DNA of 64,000 nucleotides from Aurantibacter crassamenti. Its GTDB lineage: Bacteria > Bacteroidota > Bacteroidia > Flavobacteriales > Flavobacteriaceae. The notes beneath the pieces were generated by a model. That model was not told the DNA's origin. It saw nothing but the letters and a program-made list of their open reading frames with translations, and did not search any database. A program made the translations under genes and the position numbers. The stretch is taken from NCBI RefSeq assembly GCF_016811105.1, contig NZ_JAFBGM010000001.1, positions 1,321,126-1,385,125 on the forward strand, read 5' to 3'. Below are positions 15,712-25,157 of the stretch, one piece after another (position 1 is the stretch's first letter; each line of letters begins with the position of its first letter).

Positions 15712-18006
15712 ATGCAAGAATTTCGAAGAAATGTATCAATAAGTGGTTCTCAAGAATTTACGGGTATTTCACTTAAAAACCCAGTACGTATAGCTGCTGG
15801 AGTACTTGGGGTAAAAGAAGCATTACGGCACGGATTTAAAGAAATGGGTATTGTTCGCTCAATGACTGCATTGCTTGAAATGAATCAGAAAGATGGTTTT
15901 GACTGTCCAAGTTGTGCTTGGCCAGATCCTGATGAGCCTTCTAGAGTAGCTGAGTACTGTGAAAATGGGGCAAAAGCTTTAGCTGATGAGGCTACAACTA
16001 AAAAGATTGATGCAGCTTTTTTTAAGAAATATTCAGTAGAAGAGCTTTCTCAGCTCACTGATTATCAATTAAATAAATTCGGTAGGCTTGTTGAGCCTTT
16101 GGTTTTGAAACCAGGTAGTATTTATTATGAGCCCATTTCGTGGGAAAATGCATTTGAGTTAATTGCTGATGAGTTGCATAAACTTAATTCGCCTGATGAA
16201 GCTATTTTTTATACATCAGGAAGATCTAGTAATGAGGCTGCTTTTTTATATGGAATGTTTGCTCGTGCATTAGGCACAAATAACATGCCTGATTGTTCAA
16301 ATATGTGCCATGAATCAAGTGGTGTAGCTCTTGGTGAAACTTTAGGTATAGGAAAAGGGTCAATAAAACTTGAAGATTTGTATGAAGCAGAAGTTGTTAT
16401 AGTTGCAGGTCAGAATCCTGGTACAAATCATCCAAGAATGTTATCAGCACTTGAAAAATGCAAAAATAACGGCGGCAAGGTTATTAGTATAAACCCGCTT
16501 GAAGAATCTGGTTTGGTTGAATTTAAGAATCCGCAGTACTTAAGTGGTTGGGTAAGACCTGGTGTTTCAATTGCAGATATACATCTAGCTGTAAATATCA
16601 ACCAAGATATTGCTTTGATTAAATTAATATTGAAAAAGTTAGCAGCCTTAGATGCTAAAAGTAAAACTGTTTTTGATCATACTTTTCTTAAAGAATATAC
16701 TGAAGGGTATGACGATTTAATTGAGGACATAGCCCAATATGACGAAGACGAGTTGCTACGGTTAAGCGGAGTGAATCTTGAACAAGTTGAAGACTTAGTA
16801 CAACTTTTAGCTAGTAAATCTAAAATAGTAGTCTGCTGGGCCATGGGATTAACGCAGCATAAAAATGGCGTTGAAAATATTCGAGAGTATATAAATTTAT
16901 TGCTACTTAAAGGGGCAATAGGAAAGCCAAATGCAGGCACTTGCCCTGTACGCGGACACAGTAATGTACAAGGTGATCGTAGTGTAGGTATCATGCATTT
17001 TGTAAATAAAGATTTAAACAAACGAATAGAAGAGCATTTGGGTTTTAAAGCGCCTGAAAAAGAAGGTTTTGATACCGTAGATGCCATGAAAGCTATGCAT
17101 GAAGGAAAAGGTAAAGTTTTCATGTGCCTTGGTGGTAATTTTCTAATGGCGGCTTCAGATACAACCTATACTGCTGAGGCTCTAGAGCAATGTGAATTGA
17201 CTGTGCAGGTAAGTACTAAGTTGAATAGAACTCATTTGGTTACCGGTAAATCTGCATTGATTCTGCCAACTATTGGCCGGTCTGAAAAAGACATTAAAAA
17301 TGGTAAACAACGTCATTTTACAGTTGAGAATAGTATGGGGCGGGTCACACAATCAAAAGGGGTGCTAAAACCTGCTTCGGATAATTTAATGAGTGAGCCT
17401 GAAATTATCGGACAATTGGCACATGCTTATTTTCAAGGAAATCATTCGGTTGATTGGAAATCACTTGGTGAGGATTACGAATTGACGCGTAGTTATATTG
17501 ATAAAGTAGTAAAAGGTTTTGAAGGTACAGAAGAACGTTCAAAAGGTGCAGGATACTATTTGCCTAATAATGTACGCACTTTAGATTTCAGCATGCTGTC
17601 TAACGGCAAAGCTCAGATTACTATAAATAGGTTGCCGCAGCATGATTTAAAACAAAATGAATTCATGTTAATGACTATTCGGTCACACGATCAATTCAAT
17701 ACTACTATTTATGGTTTAGATGATAGGTATAGAGGCGTGTATAATGAACGCAGAGTACTTTTTATGAATATAGATGATATGGCAACTATGAACTTAAAAA
17801 AGTTTGATGTTGTAGATATTAGTAGCGATTATGATGGTAAAATTAGAACTGCACCAAAGTTTCTTATTATTCCCTATAATATTCCCTCTGGAAATTTGGC
17901 GGCATATTTTCCTGAAACCAATGTTTTGGTGCCTTACAATCATTTTGCAGAAAAAAGTAAAACTCCAATCAGTAAATCTATAAAAGTAACTGTAACGAAA
18001 GTTTGA
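15712..18006 (+). CDS. FdhF/YdeP-type molybdopterin oxidoreductase
   Basis: A 764-residue cytoplasmic molybdoenzyme resembling the formate dehydrogenase alpha-like YdeP family. A Cys cluster near the N-terminus (CPSC at 65-68 plus a Cys ~20 residues on) fits an iron-sulfur site. The molybdopterin domains follow (~130-620), with Cys199 in MCHESSG at the position where formate dehydrogenases have Cys or Sec before His. A C-terminal molydopterin-dinucleotide-binding domain (~650-764) contains RSHDQFNTTIYG. No twin-arginine leader, beta subunit or accessory genes are nearby, so it seems to act as a single orphan subunit. Formate is not assured as substrate; YdeP relatives are linked to acid or oxidant resistance. 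Confidence 0.85.
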   Translation: MQEFRRNVSISGSQEFTGISLKNPVRIAAGVLGVKEALRHGFKEMGIVRSMTALLEMNQKDGFDCPSCAWPDPDEPSRVAEYCENGAKALADEATTKKIDAAFFKKYSVEELSQLTDYQLNKFGRLVEPLVLKPGSIYYEPISWENAFELIADELHKLNSPDEAIFYTSGRSSNEAAFLYGMFARALGTNNMPDCSNMCHESSGVALGETLGIGKGSIKLEDLYEAEVVIVAGQNPGTNHPRMLSALEKCKNNGGKVISINPLEESGLVEFKNPQYLSGWVRPGVSIADIHLAVNINQDIALIKLILKKLAALDAKSKTVFDHTFLKEYTEGYDDLIEDIAQYDEDELLRLSGVNLEQVEDLVQLLASKSKIVVCWAMGLTQHKNGVENIREYINLLLLKGAIGKPNAGTCPVRGHSNVQGDRSVGIMHFVNKDLNKRIEEHLGFKAPEKEGFDTVDAMKAMHEGKGKVFMCLGGNFLMAASDTTYTAEALEQCELTVQVSTKLNRTHLVTGKSALILPTIGRSEKDIKNGKQRHFTVENSMGRVTQSKGVLKPASDNLMSEPEIIGQLAHAYFQGNHSVDWKSLGEDYELTRSYIDKVVKGFEGTEERSKGAGYYLPNNVRTLDFSMLSNGKAQITINRLPQHDLKQNEFMLMTIRSHDQFNTTIYGLDDRYRGVYNERRVLFMNIDDMATMNLKKFDVVDISSDYDGKIRTAPKFLIIPYNIPSGNLAAYFPETNVLVPYNHFAEKSKTPISKSIKVTVTKV

Positions 18007-18052
18007 AGCTGTTCTAGTACTCTAAAAAAGCGTTTCAAATAGGTATTAACTA

Positions 18053-18085
18053 AAAAGAGCTCCGTCTTTCGATGGGAGCTCTTTT
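18053..18085 (+). terminator. Rho-independent terminator after the YdeP-type gene
   Basis: The stem AAAAGAGCTCC/GGAGCTCTTTT has an 11-base loop and a T4 tail, starting 46 bases after the stop codon. The rest of the 305-base gap to 18311 is AT-rich and must hold the promoter of the next gene; I see no further gene or clear motif in it. Confidence 0.8.
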
Positions 18086-18311
18086 ACGAGAACACTATAT
18101 GAAAATGAAAAAATTTTATTTCGTTTTTAATTACATGTCAAACTTACGTACATCATTGATTTCTGTAAAGAAAATGATGTGAAACAGGCTAATTGTGTTG
18201 TGAAATGAGCCATAAATGATTTTTAGGAGTTTTTTTTAGGTAAAAAGACGCTGTTAAGTATAATTTATCCTCGCTTTTTTACGTTCTATTTAAAACCACC
18301 ATCTTTTAATA

Positions 18312-18692
18312 ATGAAGCGAGTAGCTGCCATATTTGTATTATTCATTGCATTGAATTCTTGCACAAAGGATAATGATGATGTGGTACATACAGAATTGGA
18401 AGGAAGTTGGGTGTTGGCAAATGCCTCTTGTTTTTGTGCTTTTGGTGAAAATCCTGACTTTAGCACCCATGAAATCAACTTTAAGGGCAGCGTATTAATT
18501 GTTCAGAACTCAGGAGAGTTTCAATTCTTAAAAGATACGGCTGGTTCTTACAGTGTTGACGGAAATGTGATTACACTAAAAAATGGGGCGCAATACAAAT
18601 ATGTTATAAAGGATAAAACTTTAGAATTAACCTTTGTTGATAACCCTGATATAGCAGATGATGAATTGCTATTGACGTATGAAAAATATTGA
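18312..18692 (+). CDS. Small lipocalin-like lipoprotein
   Basis: A 126-residue lipoprotein with the leader MKRVAAIFVLF..LNSC (lipobox Cys near 17). It then has the pattern ELEGSWVL, repeated beta strands and YSVDGNVITL, as in META/lipocalin-like (DUF4488/lipocalin_4-type) Bacteroidota lipoproteins. A Cys-x-Cys pair (SCFCAF, ~38-42) near the first strand could form a disulfide or bind metal. It ends 12 bases from the convergent acyl-CoA dehydrogenase gene. No function can be assigned. Confidence 0.65.
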   Translation: MKRVAAIFVLFIALNSCTKDNDDVVHTELEGSWVLANASCFCAFGENPDFSTHEINFKGSVLIVQNSGEFQFLKDTAGSYSVDGNVITLKNGAQYKYVIKDKTLELTFVDNPDIADDELLLTYEKY

Positions 18693-18704
18693 TTATTCGA
18701 TTAT

Positions 18705-19883
18705 TTACTGAAAAGCAGAAATGCCAGTAATATCAGCACCTGTAATCAATAAATGAATATCGTGTGTGCCTTCATAAGTAATTACACTTTCTAAATTCAT
18801 CATGTGGCGCATAATTGAATACTCGCCAGAAATACCCATAGCTCCTAATATTTGCCGTGCTTCTCTAGCAATTTTTAGTGCCATTTCAACATTGTTTCTT
18901 TTTGCCATTGATATTTGAGCGGATGTTGCTTTGCTTTCATTTTTTAATTGTCCTAATCTAAAGGCTAGCAATTGTGCTTTGGTAATTTCAGTAATCATTT
19001 CAGCTAATTTCTTTTGTTGTAGTTGAAATGCGGCTATTGGTTTCCCAAATTGAACACGTTCTTTAGCGTAACGTAAAGCAGTATCATAACAATCCATTGC
19101 TACACCGATAGCTCCCCACGCAATCCCGTAACGGGCGGAATCTAAACATCCTAATGGAGCGCCAAGGCCATTTTTTCCAGATAACAAGTTCTCTTTTGGC
19201 ACTTTTACATTATCAAAAATTAACTCACCAGTCGCTGAGGCTCGTAAAGACCATTTATTGTGTGTTTCTGGAGTTGAAAAGCCTTCCATGCCACGTTCAA
19301 CTAATAGCCCGTGTATTCTTCCTTCTTCATTTTTAGCCCAGATAACCGCAATATCTGCAAATGGTGCATTTGAAATCCAAAGTTTAGCACCATTTAATAA
19401 ATAGTGGTCACCCATATCTTTGAATTTGGTTTCCATTCCGTTTGGGTTTGAACCATGATTGGGTTCAGTCAAACCAAAACAACCTATCCATTCACCAGAA
19501 GCCAATTTTGGTAAGTATTTTTTACGCTGTTCTTCAGTTCCGTAGTTGTAAATAGGATACATGACTAATGATGATTGTACTGATGCAGTAGAACGAATTC
19601 CGCTATCACCACGCTCAATTTCTTGCATGATAATTCCATAGCTGATTTGGTCTAATCCTGCGCCGCCGTATTCTGTTGGAATGTATGAGCCAAAGGCGCC
19701 AATTTCTGCCAAACCTTTAATGATTTGTTTTGGAAATTCAGCTTTCTGTGCATACGCTTCAATGATGGGCGATATGTGGTGTTTTACCCATTGCCTTGCA
19801 GTACTTCGCACGAGTAAATGTTCTTCTGAGAGTAGGTCGTCAAGGTTATAGTAGTCGGGTGCTTTAAAAGAATCAGGTTTCAT
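18705..19883 (-). CDS. Acyl-CoA dehydrogenase, glutaryl-CoA dehydrogenase-like
   Basis: A 392-residue flavoenzyme. The catalytic base is Glu371 in TYEGTHDIH, and the context 'THDIHLLITGADITGI' matches glutaryl-CoA dehydrogenases rather than short-chain acyl-CoA dehydrogenases. FAD/substrate motifs are present: CFGLTEPNHGSNP (~135-147) and the phosphate-binding stretch RVQFGKPIAAFQ. In the known pathway the enzyme turns glutaryl-CoA into crotonyl-CoA and CO2 during lysine/tryptophan breakdown. It has no operon partners; neighbours on both sides are unrelated. The exact substrate is likely but not proven. Confidence 0.88.
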   Translation of the reverse strand: MKPDSFKAPDYYNLDDLLSEEHLLVRSTARQWVKHHISPIIEAYAQKAEFPKQIIKGLAEIGAFGSYIPTEYGGAGLDQISYGIIMQEIERGDSGIRSTASVQSSLVMYPIYNYGTEEQRKKYLPKLASGEWIGCFGLTEPNHGSNPNGMETKFKDMGDHYLLNGAKLWISNAPFADIAVIWAKNEEGRIHGLLVERGMEGFSTPETHNKWSLRASATGELIFDNVKVPKENLLSGKNGLGAPLGCLDSARYGIAWGAIGVAMDCYDTALRYAKERVQFGKPIAAFQLQQKKLAEMITEITKAQLLAFRLGQLKNESKATSAQISMAKRNNVEMALKIAREARQILGAMGISGEYSIMRHMMNLESVITYEGTHDIHLLITGADITGISAFQ

Positions 19884-19939
19884 ATTGTTAATTTTTTGTG
19901 TAATTTAATTATGAAACGCAACTTAAAATTTAATAAATG

Positions 19940-20653
19940 TTACATTTTCAGATAAAAGTCTTTTGTCAAATCGATATATGCCTCGGTGTATACATGTCTG
20001 TCTAGTTCAATTGTCAATTCGCTAAAATCAGTTTTTTGATTCGTAAAAGTAAATTCTAAAAGGCTTCTTTTTATTTCAGCTAATTGATTTCCTCTTACCC
20101 TCATAATGTTTTTAGGATAAAGACCGAAAGAAGCTGCTAATTTTATAAAGTTATCTTCTTCTTTGAAGGGGATTATCGTTGCGAAATGGCCATCTGAAGA
20201 AAGTAATTTTGAAACACCTTCTATTAATTCATCGAAAGGTAAAGATTGATTTTGTCTGGCTGTGTCCCTGGCAGTGTTTCCGCTAGATACTTCTTCTGAG
20301 TAAAAAGGAGGATTAGAAATAATCATGTCATATGGTTCTTCAATTTCTGTAACAAATTCATCCAGTCCTGCGTGGTAGCAAAACAATCGGTTAGCCCATT
20401 GAGAAGATTCAAAATTCTCAACACATTGTTCGTATGCATCTTCAACAATTTCTAATGCTTCAATAGTCATTGCCTCACTTCTTTGAGCAAGCATTAAAGA
20501 GAGAAGCCCGGTACCGGCTCCAATATCTAATATAGTGTTTGGTTTGGTTGAAATTGATGCCCATGCGCCGAGTAGTACACCATCTGTGCCTACTTTCATG
20601 GCGCTGCCAAGTTGGTTGACGTTAAATTCTTTAAATGAAAAATTGTCTTTCAA
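19940..20653 (-). CDS. trmN6: tRNA1(Val) A37 N6-methyltransferase-like protein
   Basis: A 237-residue class I methyltransferase of the YfiC/TrmN6 group. The SAM motif DIGAGTGLLSLM is at ~42-53. The catalytic NPPFY motif at ~113-117 (ISNPPFYSEE) identifies an exocyclic-amine N6-adenine methyltransferase. The frame lacks an ATG: translation seems to begin at the TTG at 20653 (KDNFSFKEF, the usual family N-terminus), and an in-frame TAA further upstream excludes a longer product. It probably modifies A37 of tRNA-Val. It is a single gene. Confidence 0.85.
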   Translation of the reverse strand: MKDNFSFKEFNVNQLGSAMKVGTDGVLLGAWASISTKPNTILDIGAGTGLLSLMLAQRSEAMTIEALEIVEDAYEQCVENFESSQWANRLFCYHAGLDEFVTEIEEPYDMIISNPPFYSEEVSSGNTARDTARQNQSLPFDELIEGVSKLLSSDGHFATIIPFKEEDNFIKLAASFGLYPKNIMRVRGNQLAEIKRSLLEFTFTNQKTDFSELTIELDRHVYTEAYIDLTKDFYLKM

Positions 20654-20771
20654 GTGCTTGTGATTTATGTAAATGAATTAATAATTGAGTTTAATGTCGT
20701 AAAAAACAAACCTTTATTAAAATGCATCGTATATAAAGTTTACTATCTAATATTCAAATAAAACACTAATT

Positions 20772-21998
20772 ATGAAATTAAATCTAAAACCTTTTTTTGT
20801 ATTACCATTATTGACTGCGTTCTTTCTTTTTGGATCTTGTAGTGATGACGAAGATGAACCTGCAGTACAAGTTGAAAAAATGGAAGAGGAAATGATGGAA
20901 ATGGAAGAAGTCATTACTGTCGTAGATTCTAAAACTTTCAATTTAGGCTCAGTTGATAATCCTGATATTTCAGGTGCTGCTAAATTTATTTTATTCAGTA
21001 ATGATTCTACTGTGGTGGAGTTGAAATTGGATAATACTGTTGATGGCGATATGCATCCAGCACATATACATTTCAATACAGCTGCTGAAGGCGGTGATAT
21101 TGCAATAACATTAGCAATTGTTGATGGTGGTGACGGAGAAAGTTCTACACCTGTAACGATGCTTAATGATGGTACAGCCATAACATATGAGCAGCTTTTG
21201 CAGTATGATGGATATATTAATGTTCACCAAAGTACTGAAGATTTAGGGACATTAGTTGCACAAGGTGATATAGGTCAAAATGAATTAACAGGTACATCAA
21301 AAGCTTATGTTCTTGGAGGTGTAGATGTTCCAGGAATTGATGGAGCTGCTACATTCTTTGAAAGAGTGAACGGTGAAGCTCTTGTTGTAATTCAATTGAA
21401 TAATACACCTGAAGATGGCGAACATCCAGGTCATATTCATGCTAATAGTGCTGCAGAAGGCGGAGATATTTTATTTACATTAAATCCGGTAAATGGTGCT
21501 ACAGGTATTAGTAATACCAATTTAGCAGTATTAGACGATGATTCTGTCTTTGGATATTCAGATGTGCTAACGGTTGACGGGTATATAAATATTCATGCAA
21601 GTGCTGAAGATTTGGGAACATTGGTTGCTCAAGGAAATATTGGTAGCAATGACGGAATAGAAGAGGAAGAAGAAGCGTCAAAAGATTTTGTGGTTACAAA
21701 CAATGGAGCTTCCTCATATGTTTTTAATTCAGATGATGTCACAGATCTTGAAAATCCAGATTTAACCCTAAAACGTGGTGAGACATATACGTTTGCTGTA
21801 ACTGCCTCAGGACATCCATTTTTTATTAAATCTGTTCAAGGAAATACGAATGGTAATGCCTATAGTAATGGGGTGACTAATAACGGAACACAAGACGGTA
21901 CTGTAACTTTTGAGGTGCCCTTGGATGCGCCTGATACCTTATTCTACAATTGTCAGTTTCATTCAGTTATGACAGGTACTTTGGTTATTATTGATTAA
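20772..21998 (+). CDS. Lipoprotein with two CHRD domains and a C-terminal cupredoxin-like domain
   Basis: A 408-residue lipoprotein: leader ending in FGSC (Cys near 18), an acidic Glu/Met-rich linker with repeated MEE units (~35-52), two CHRD-type repeats (~55-165 and ~175-290), and a cupredoxin-like domain (~303-408). Each CHRD repeat has the HPAHIH or HPGHIH motif and GYINxHxSxEDLGTLVAQG. The last domain has the potential copper ligands His in GHPFF, Cys in YNCQFH, His in QFHSVM and the following Met, as in plastocyanin-like sites. The likely role is an extracellular metal-binding or electron-transfer surface protein. A strong terminator follows. Confidence 0.85.
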   Translation: MKLNLKPFFVLPLLTAFFLFGSCSDDEDEPAVQVEKMEEEMMEMEEVITVVDSKTFNLGSVDNPDISGAAKFILFSNDSTVVELKLDNTVDGDMHPAHIHFNTAAEGGDIAITLAIVDGGDGESSTPVTMLNDGTAITYEQLLQYDGYINVHQSTEDLGTLVAQGDIGQNELTGTSKAYVLGGVDVPGIDGAATFFERVNGEALVVIQLNNTPEDGEHPGHIHANSAAEGGDILFTLNPVNGATGISNTNLAVLDDDSVFGYSDVLTVDGYINIHASAEDLGTLVAQGNIGSNDGIEEEEEASKDFVVTNNGASSYVFNSDDVTDLENPDLTLKRGETYTFAVTASGHPFFIKSVQGNTNGNAYSNGVTNNGTQDGTVTFEVPLDAPDTLFYNCQFHSVMTGTLVIID

Positions 21999-22023
21999 GT
22001 TTTCTATGAAAAATAAAAGCTCT

Positions 22024-22054
22024 AAACCTGTTGCTATGCAACAGGTTTTTTTAT
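22024..22054 (+). terminator. Rho-independent terminator after the CHRD gene
   Basis: A perfect 10-base stem AACCTGTTGC/GCAACAGGTT with a TAT loop, followed by a T7 run. The remaining AT-rich gap to 22388 contains only the palindrome listed next; no gene is visible. Confidence 0.9.
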
Positions 22055-22328
22055 TTTAAAATTTTTATAATTTACCTTTTTCTCTGTTCTCAATCACTGA
22101 AGGTCTAATAACGAATCACACTAATTTATCGCGCTTATCATTAGCTTAAAGTTTTAATTTTTACAATATTTATTTTTTCCTTTTTTAAAAACTGCCTTTT
22201 TATATTATGTGAAGTAAGAAATAAATAATAAGGTTATAAAAGCGTAAAGAAAAAATGCATTTGTTTTATGAGTACCCATCAATGCCATTTCAATAATTTA
22301 AGCTTGTTAGTTGTACTGAATATACTTA

Positions 22329-22345
22329 TTTTCAACCGTTGAAAA
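22329..22345. promoter_or_regulatory. 17-bp palindrome upstream of the cytochrome lipoprotein gene
   Basis: A perfect inverted repeat TTTTCAAC-C-GTTGAAAA ends 43 bases before the ATG at 22389. It lacks the T-run of a terminator and lies where a repressor or activator would bind. LacI-type operators often have a similar AAC..GTT centre, but the regulator is unknown. Confidence 0.5.
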
Positions 22346-22388
22346 ACAAGACCAAACAGTATTTTATCAATTTATTTATCTCCTCTTA

Positions 22389-25157
22389 ATGCTAAAGAAT
22401 TTATTTACCTCTAAGAATTTTTGCGTGTTTTCTGCTATTTTATTGATTTGCAGTTGTGTGCCTAAAGAGAAACAAACTCATCCTGTAGACAAAGTAATTG
22501 GTGTAATGTCAGATTCATTTCCAAAAATAACAATACCTGAAGGGGTAGATGTTACTTCTGATGATTGGGCTGGTATCGATTTAGAGCCAAAAGCTCCTAT
22601 TCTTCCATTGCATCCTGAAGAAGAGGCTAAAAAATTTATTTTACCAAAAGGGTATCATATTGAGCCTATTCTAACAGAGCCGGAAATTGAACAACCTGGG
22701 GCTATCGCATTTGATGGCGATGGTAGAATGTATGTTTTAGAGTTAAGAACGTACATGTTAACTGTAGATTCAGATAAAACCTTAGAACCTTCTAGTATAA
22801 TATCAAGATGGGAAGACAAAGATGATGACGGTATTTATGAAACAGGAACTGTTTTTGTTGACGGATTAATTTTCCCTCGATTTGTATTGCCTTATGGTAA
22901 AGATGCTGTGTTAACTATGAATTCTGACGAAGATATTGTTTACAAATTTTCAGATACAGATGGTGATGGCAAAGCTGATAAAAAGGAATTTTTTACGGAC
23001 AATTATGGTCGTTCTGGTAATGTTGAACATCAACAAGCCTTTATGTATTATAATATGGATAACTGGTTATATAGTACGTACAATGCTTTTAGAATTAGAG
23101 AGACTGACAACGGAATTATTCGTGAGAACACTGGTTTTAATAGAGCGCAATGGGGTGTTACACATGATGATGACGGAAAGCTATCATTTTTAGGAGGAGC
23201 AAGTGGTTTGCCTTCACAATTTCAATTGCCAGTGCATTATGGTAATTTTAAATACGAAGAGAATTATGCTGAAGGTTTCGAAGAGCCTTGGGGAGCTGTA
23301 GTTGAAGTTGCCGATTTGCAAGAAGGTATGGATCGTGTAAGCGAAAGAACTGGAGGTCCAACAAGAGTAACTGGTGCAGCAGGCAATGATATTTTTCGTG
23401 GTGATCGATTGCCAAAAGAGATGTATGGTCAGCTTTTTTATGGTGAGCCTGTTGCAAGAATTGTGCGTCAAGTAAATCCTGTTGTAACCGAAGGGCTTAC
23501 AACCTTACATAATGCATATCAAGATGAAAAATCAGAATTTTTAAAATCTACAGATCCACTTTTTCGGCCAGTAGATTTAACAACTGCTCCTGATGGAACC
23601 TTATATGTTACTGATATGTATCACGGCATAATTCAAGAAGGTAATTGGGCACAAGAAGGAACTTATTTAAGAGCAAAAATTAAGCAATATCAATTAGATA
23701 AGGTTATAGGTCTTGGTCGTATTTGGAGGATTACTCATGATGATTTTACACGAGATAAAACTAAACCATCAATGCTTAATAAAACAGCAGCAGAACTTGT
23801 TCAGTATTTAGAACATAAGAATGGTTGGTGGCGAGATAAAGCACAGCAACTTATTGTTTTGTCTAAGGATAAAAGTGTTGCTCCGGCATTGGAAAAATTG
23901 GTAAAGCAAAGTGATAATCTACTAGGGCGTTTTCATGCGCTTTGGAGTTTAGAAGGTTTGGGGTCTATGAAACCTGAATTAATAGTTGAATTGTTGCAAG
24001 ATGAAAATCCTAGAATGCGTATTCAAGCATTACGCGCTAGTGAAACATTGTATAAAGCGGGAAATAAGTCTTTTGAAAAGCTTTATTTGAATTTGTTGCA
24101 AGATGAAAACGTTGATGTGGCTATACAGGCCATGTTAACAGGTAAAGTGTTGGAGGTTGCAGATTTGAAACCGGCGATAGAGATATTGCTTAAATCAAAT
24201 AAAGCAAAGGGAGTGCAAACAATTGGATCTCAAATTTTGAAGCCGGAAGAAGTTAAAAATTGGTGGGACGATTCTAGAGCAAGTGTTACCGATAGACAAA
24301 AGAATCAACTAAATAAAGGTCAGGTGATATTTAATGAGCTTTGTGTACAGTGTCATGGTAATGATGGGTTAGGTGCCCCTGTAGGTGAAGGATTGATTAT
24401 GGCACCACCACTAGCAGGTTCAAATCGTGTGCAAGGGCATCCAGAATATGTTATAAAAACTTTGCTGCATGGTTTGCAAGGGCCGTTAGAAGGTAAGACT
24501 TATCCGGCAGGAATAATGGTAGGTAATAAAGAGCAGTCTGATGATTGGATTGCTTCAATAGCTTCGTATATAAGAACTAATCTTTCAAATGAAGCAACCG
24601 TTGTAAGTGAAGAAGAAGTTATTAAAATACGTTCTAAAACAAGCGGGCAAGATGGTTTTTATAAGTATGAAGAATTAGTTAATTCTGTACCTCATCTAAT
24701 GGTGCCCAATGAAAGTTGGAAAATTTCTGCTAGTCATGCCGTGCAAACTCGCGTGGGGGGATCGGCCGCGCCAGCTGGAGCGTTTAATTTTGAAGGCTGG
24801 TCTACAGGAGAGAATCAGAAAAAAGGAATGTGGTTTCAAATAGAATTGCCTGAACCTGCTATGGTTTCAGAATTACGCTATGTTTCACCAGGAATATCTC
24901 AAGGCTGGCGAGAAGGTTCTCCACCGCCCTTGCCTACCTATCCTAGAGCGTATGAATTGCAAATTTCTCAGGATGGTAAAAATTGGACCACTGTAGATAA
25001 AGGTGTATGTAGTCAATCAAATATTGTTATGGCCTTTGATGCAATGGAGGCTAAATATTTGAAGATTATTCAAACTTCTGATTTGAAGAATGAAAAACAT
25101 GAAAAATATCCTTGGTCAATGAGAGAGATGAAATTATATGGTATCACCAAGATATAG
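22389..25157 (+). CDS. PVC-type heme-binding CxxCH lipoprotein (propeller + HEAT + cytochrome c + F5/8C)
   Basis: A 922-residue multidomain lipoprotein: leader ending in LICSC (Cys near 18), an N-terminal beta-propeller of the membrane-bound dehydrogenase/DUF7133 type (~85-450), HEAT-like helical repeats (~460-625), a cytochrome c domain with the heme motif CVQCH at ~653-657, and a C-terminal discoidin (F5/8 type C)-like domain (~765-922). This architecture is typical of proteins first noted in Planctomycetes and common in polysaccharide-degrading Bacteroidota. It is often found with sugar oxidation or glycan genes, but no such partner is adjacent here. The role is probably a periplasmic or surface dehydrogenase passing electrons to the heme. 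The substrate is unknown. Its 3' end overlaps rimM by 24 bases on the opposite strand. Confidence 0.85.
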   Translation: MLKNLFTSKNFCVFSAILLICSCVPKEKQTHPVDKVIGVMSDSFPKITIPEGVDVTSDDWAGIDLEPKAPILPLHPEEEAKKFILPKGYHIEPILTEPEIEQPGAIAFDGDGRMYVLELRTYMLTVDSDKTLEPSSIISRWEDKDDDGIYETGTVFVDGLIFPRFVLPYGKDAVLTMNSDEDIVYKFSDTDGDGKADKKEFFTDNYGRSGNVEHQQAFMYYNMDNWLYSTYNAFRIRETDNGIIRENTGFNRAQWGVTHDDDGKLSFLGGASGLPSQFQLPVHYGNFKYEENYAEGFEEPWGAVVEVADLQEGMDRVSERTGGPTRVTGAAGNDIFRGDRLPKEMYGQLFYGEPVARIVRQVNPVVTEGLTTLHNAYQDEKSEFLKSTDPLFRPVDLTTAPDGTLYVTDMYHGIIQEGNWAQEGTYLRAKIKQYQLDKVIGLGRIWRITHDDFTRDKTKPSMLNKTAAELVQYLEHKNGWWRDKAQQLIVLSKDKSVAPALEKLVKQSDNLLGRFHALWSLEGLGSMKPELIVELLQDENPRMRIQALRASETLYKAGNKSFEKLYLNLLQDENVDVAIQAMLTGKVLEVADLKPAIEILLKSNKAKGVQTIGSQILKPEEVKNWWDDSRASVTDRQKNQLNKGQVIFNELCVQCHGNDGLGAPVGEGLIMAPPLAGSNRVQGHPEYVIKTLLHGLQGPLEGKTYPAGIMVGNKEQSDDWIASIASYIRTNLSNEATVVSEEEVIKIRSKTSGQDGFYKYEELVNSVPHLMVPNESWKISASHAVQTRVGGSAAPAGAFNFEGWSTGENQKKGMWFQIELPEPAMVSELRYVSPGISQGWREGSPPPLPTYPRAYELQISQDGKNWTTVDKGVCSQSNIVMAFDAMEAKYLKIIQTSDLKNEKHEKYPWSMREMKLYGITKI

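Noticed and set aside
16677-17123. Long open frame on the minus strand inside the YdeP-type gene
   Set aside because: It is antisense to conserved molybdoenzyme sequence, has no ribosome-binding context and its product shows no recognisable motif. Similar antisense frames at 30221-30703, 26813-27208 and 52703-53149 were rejected for the same reason.
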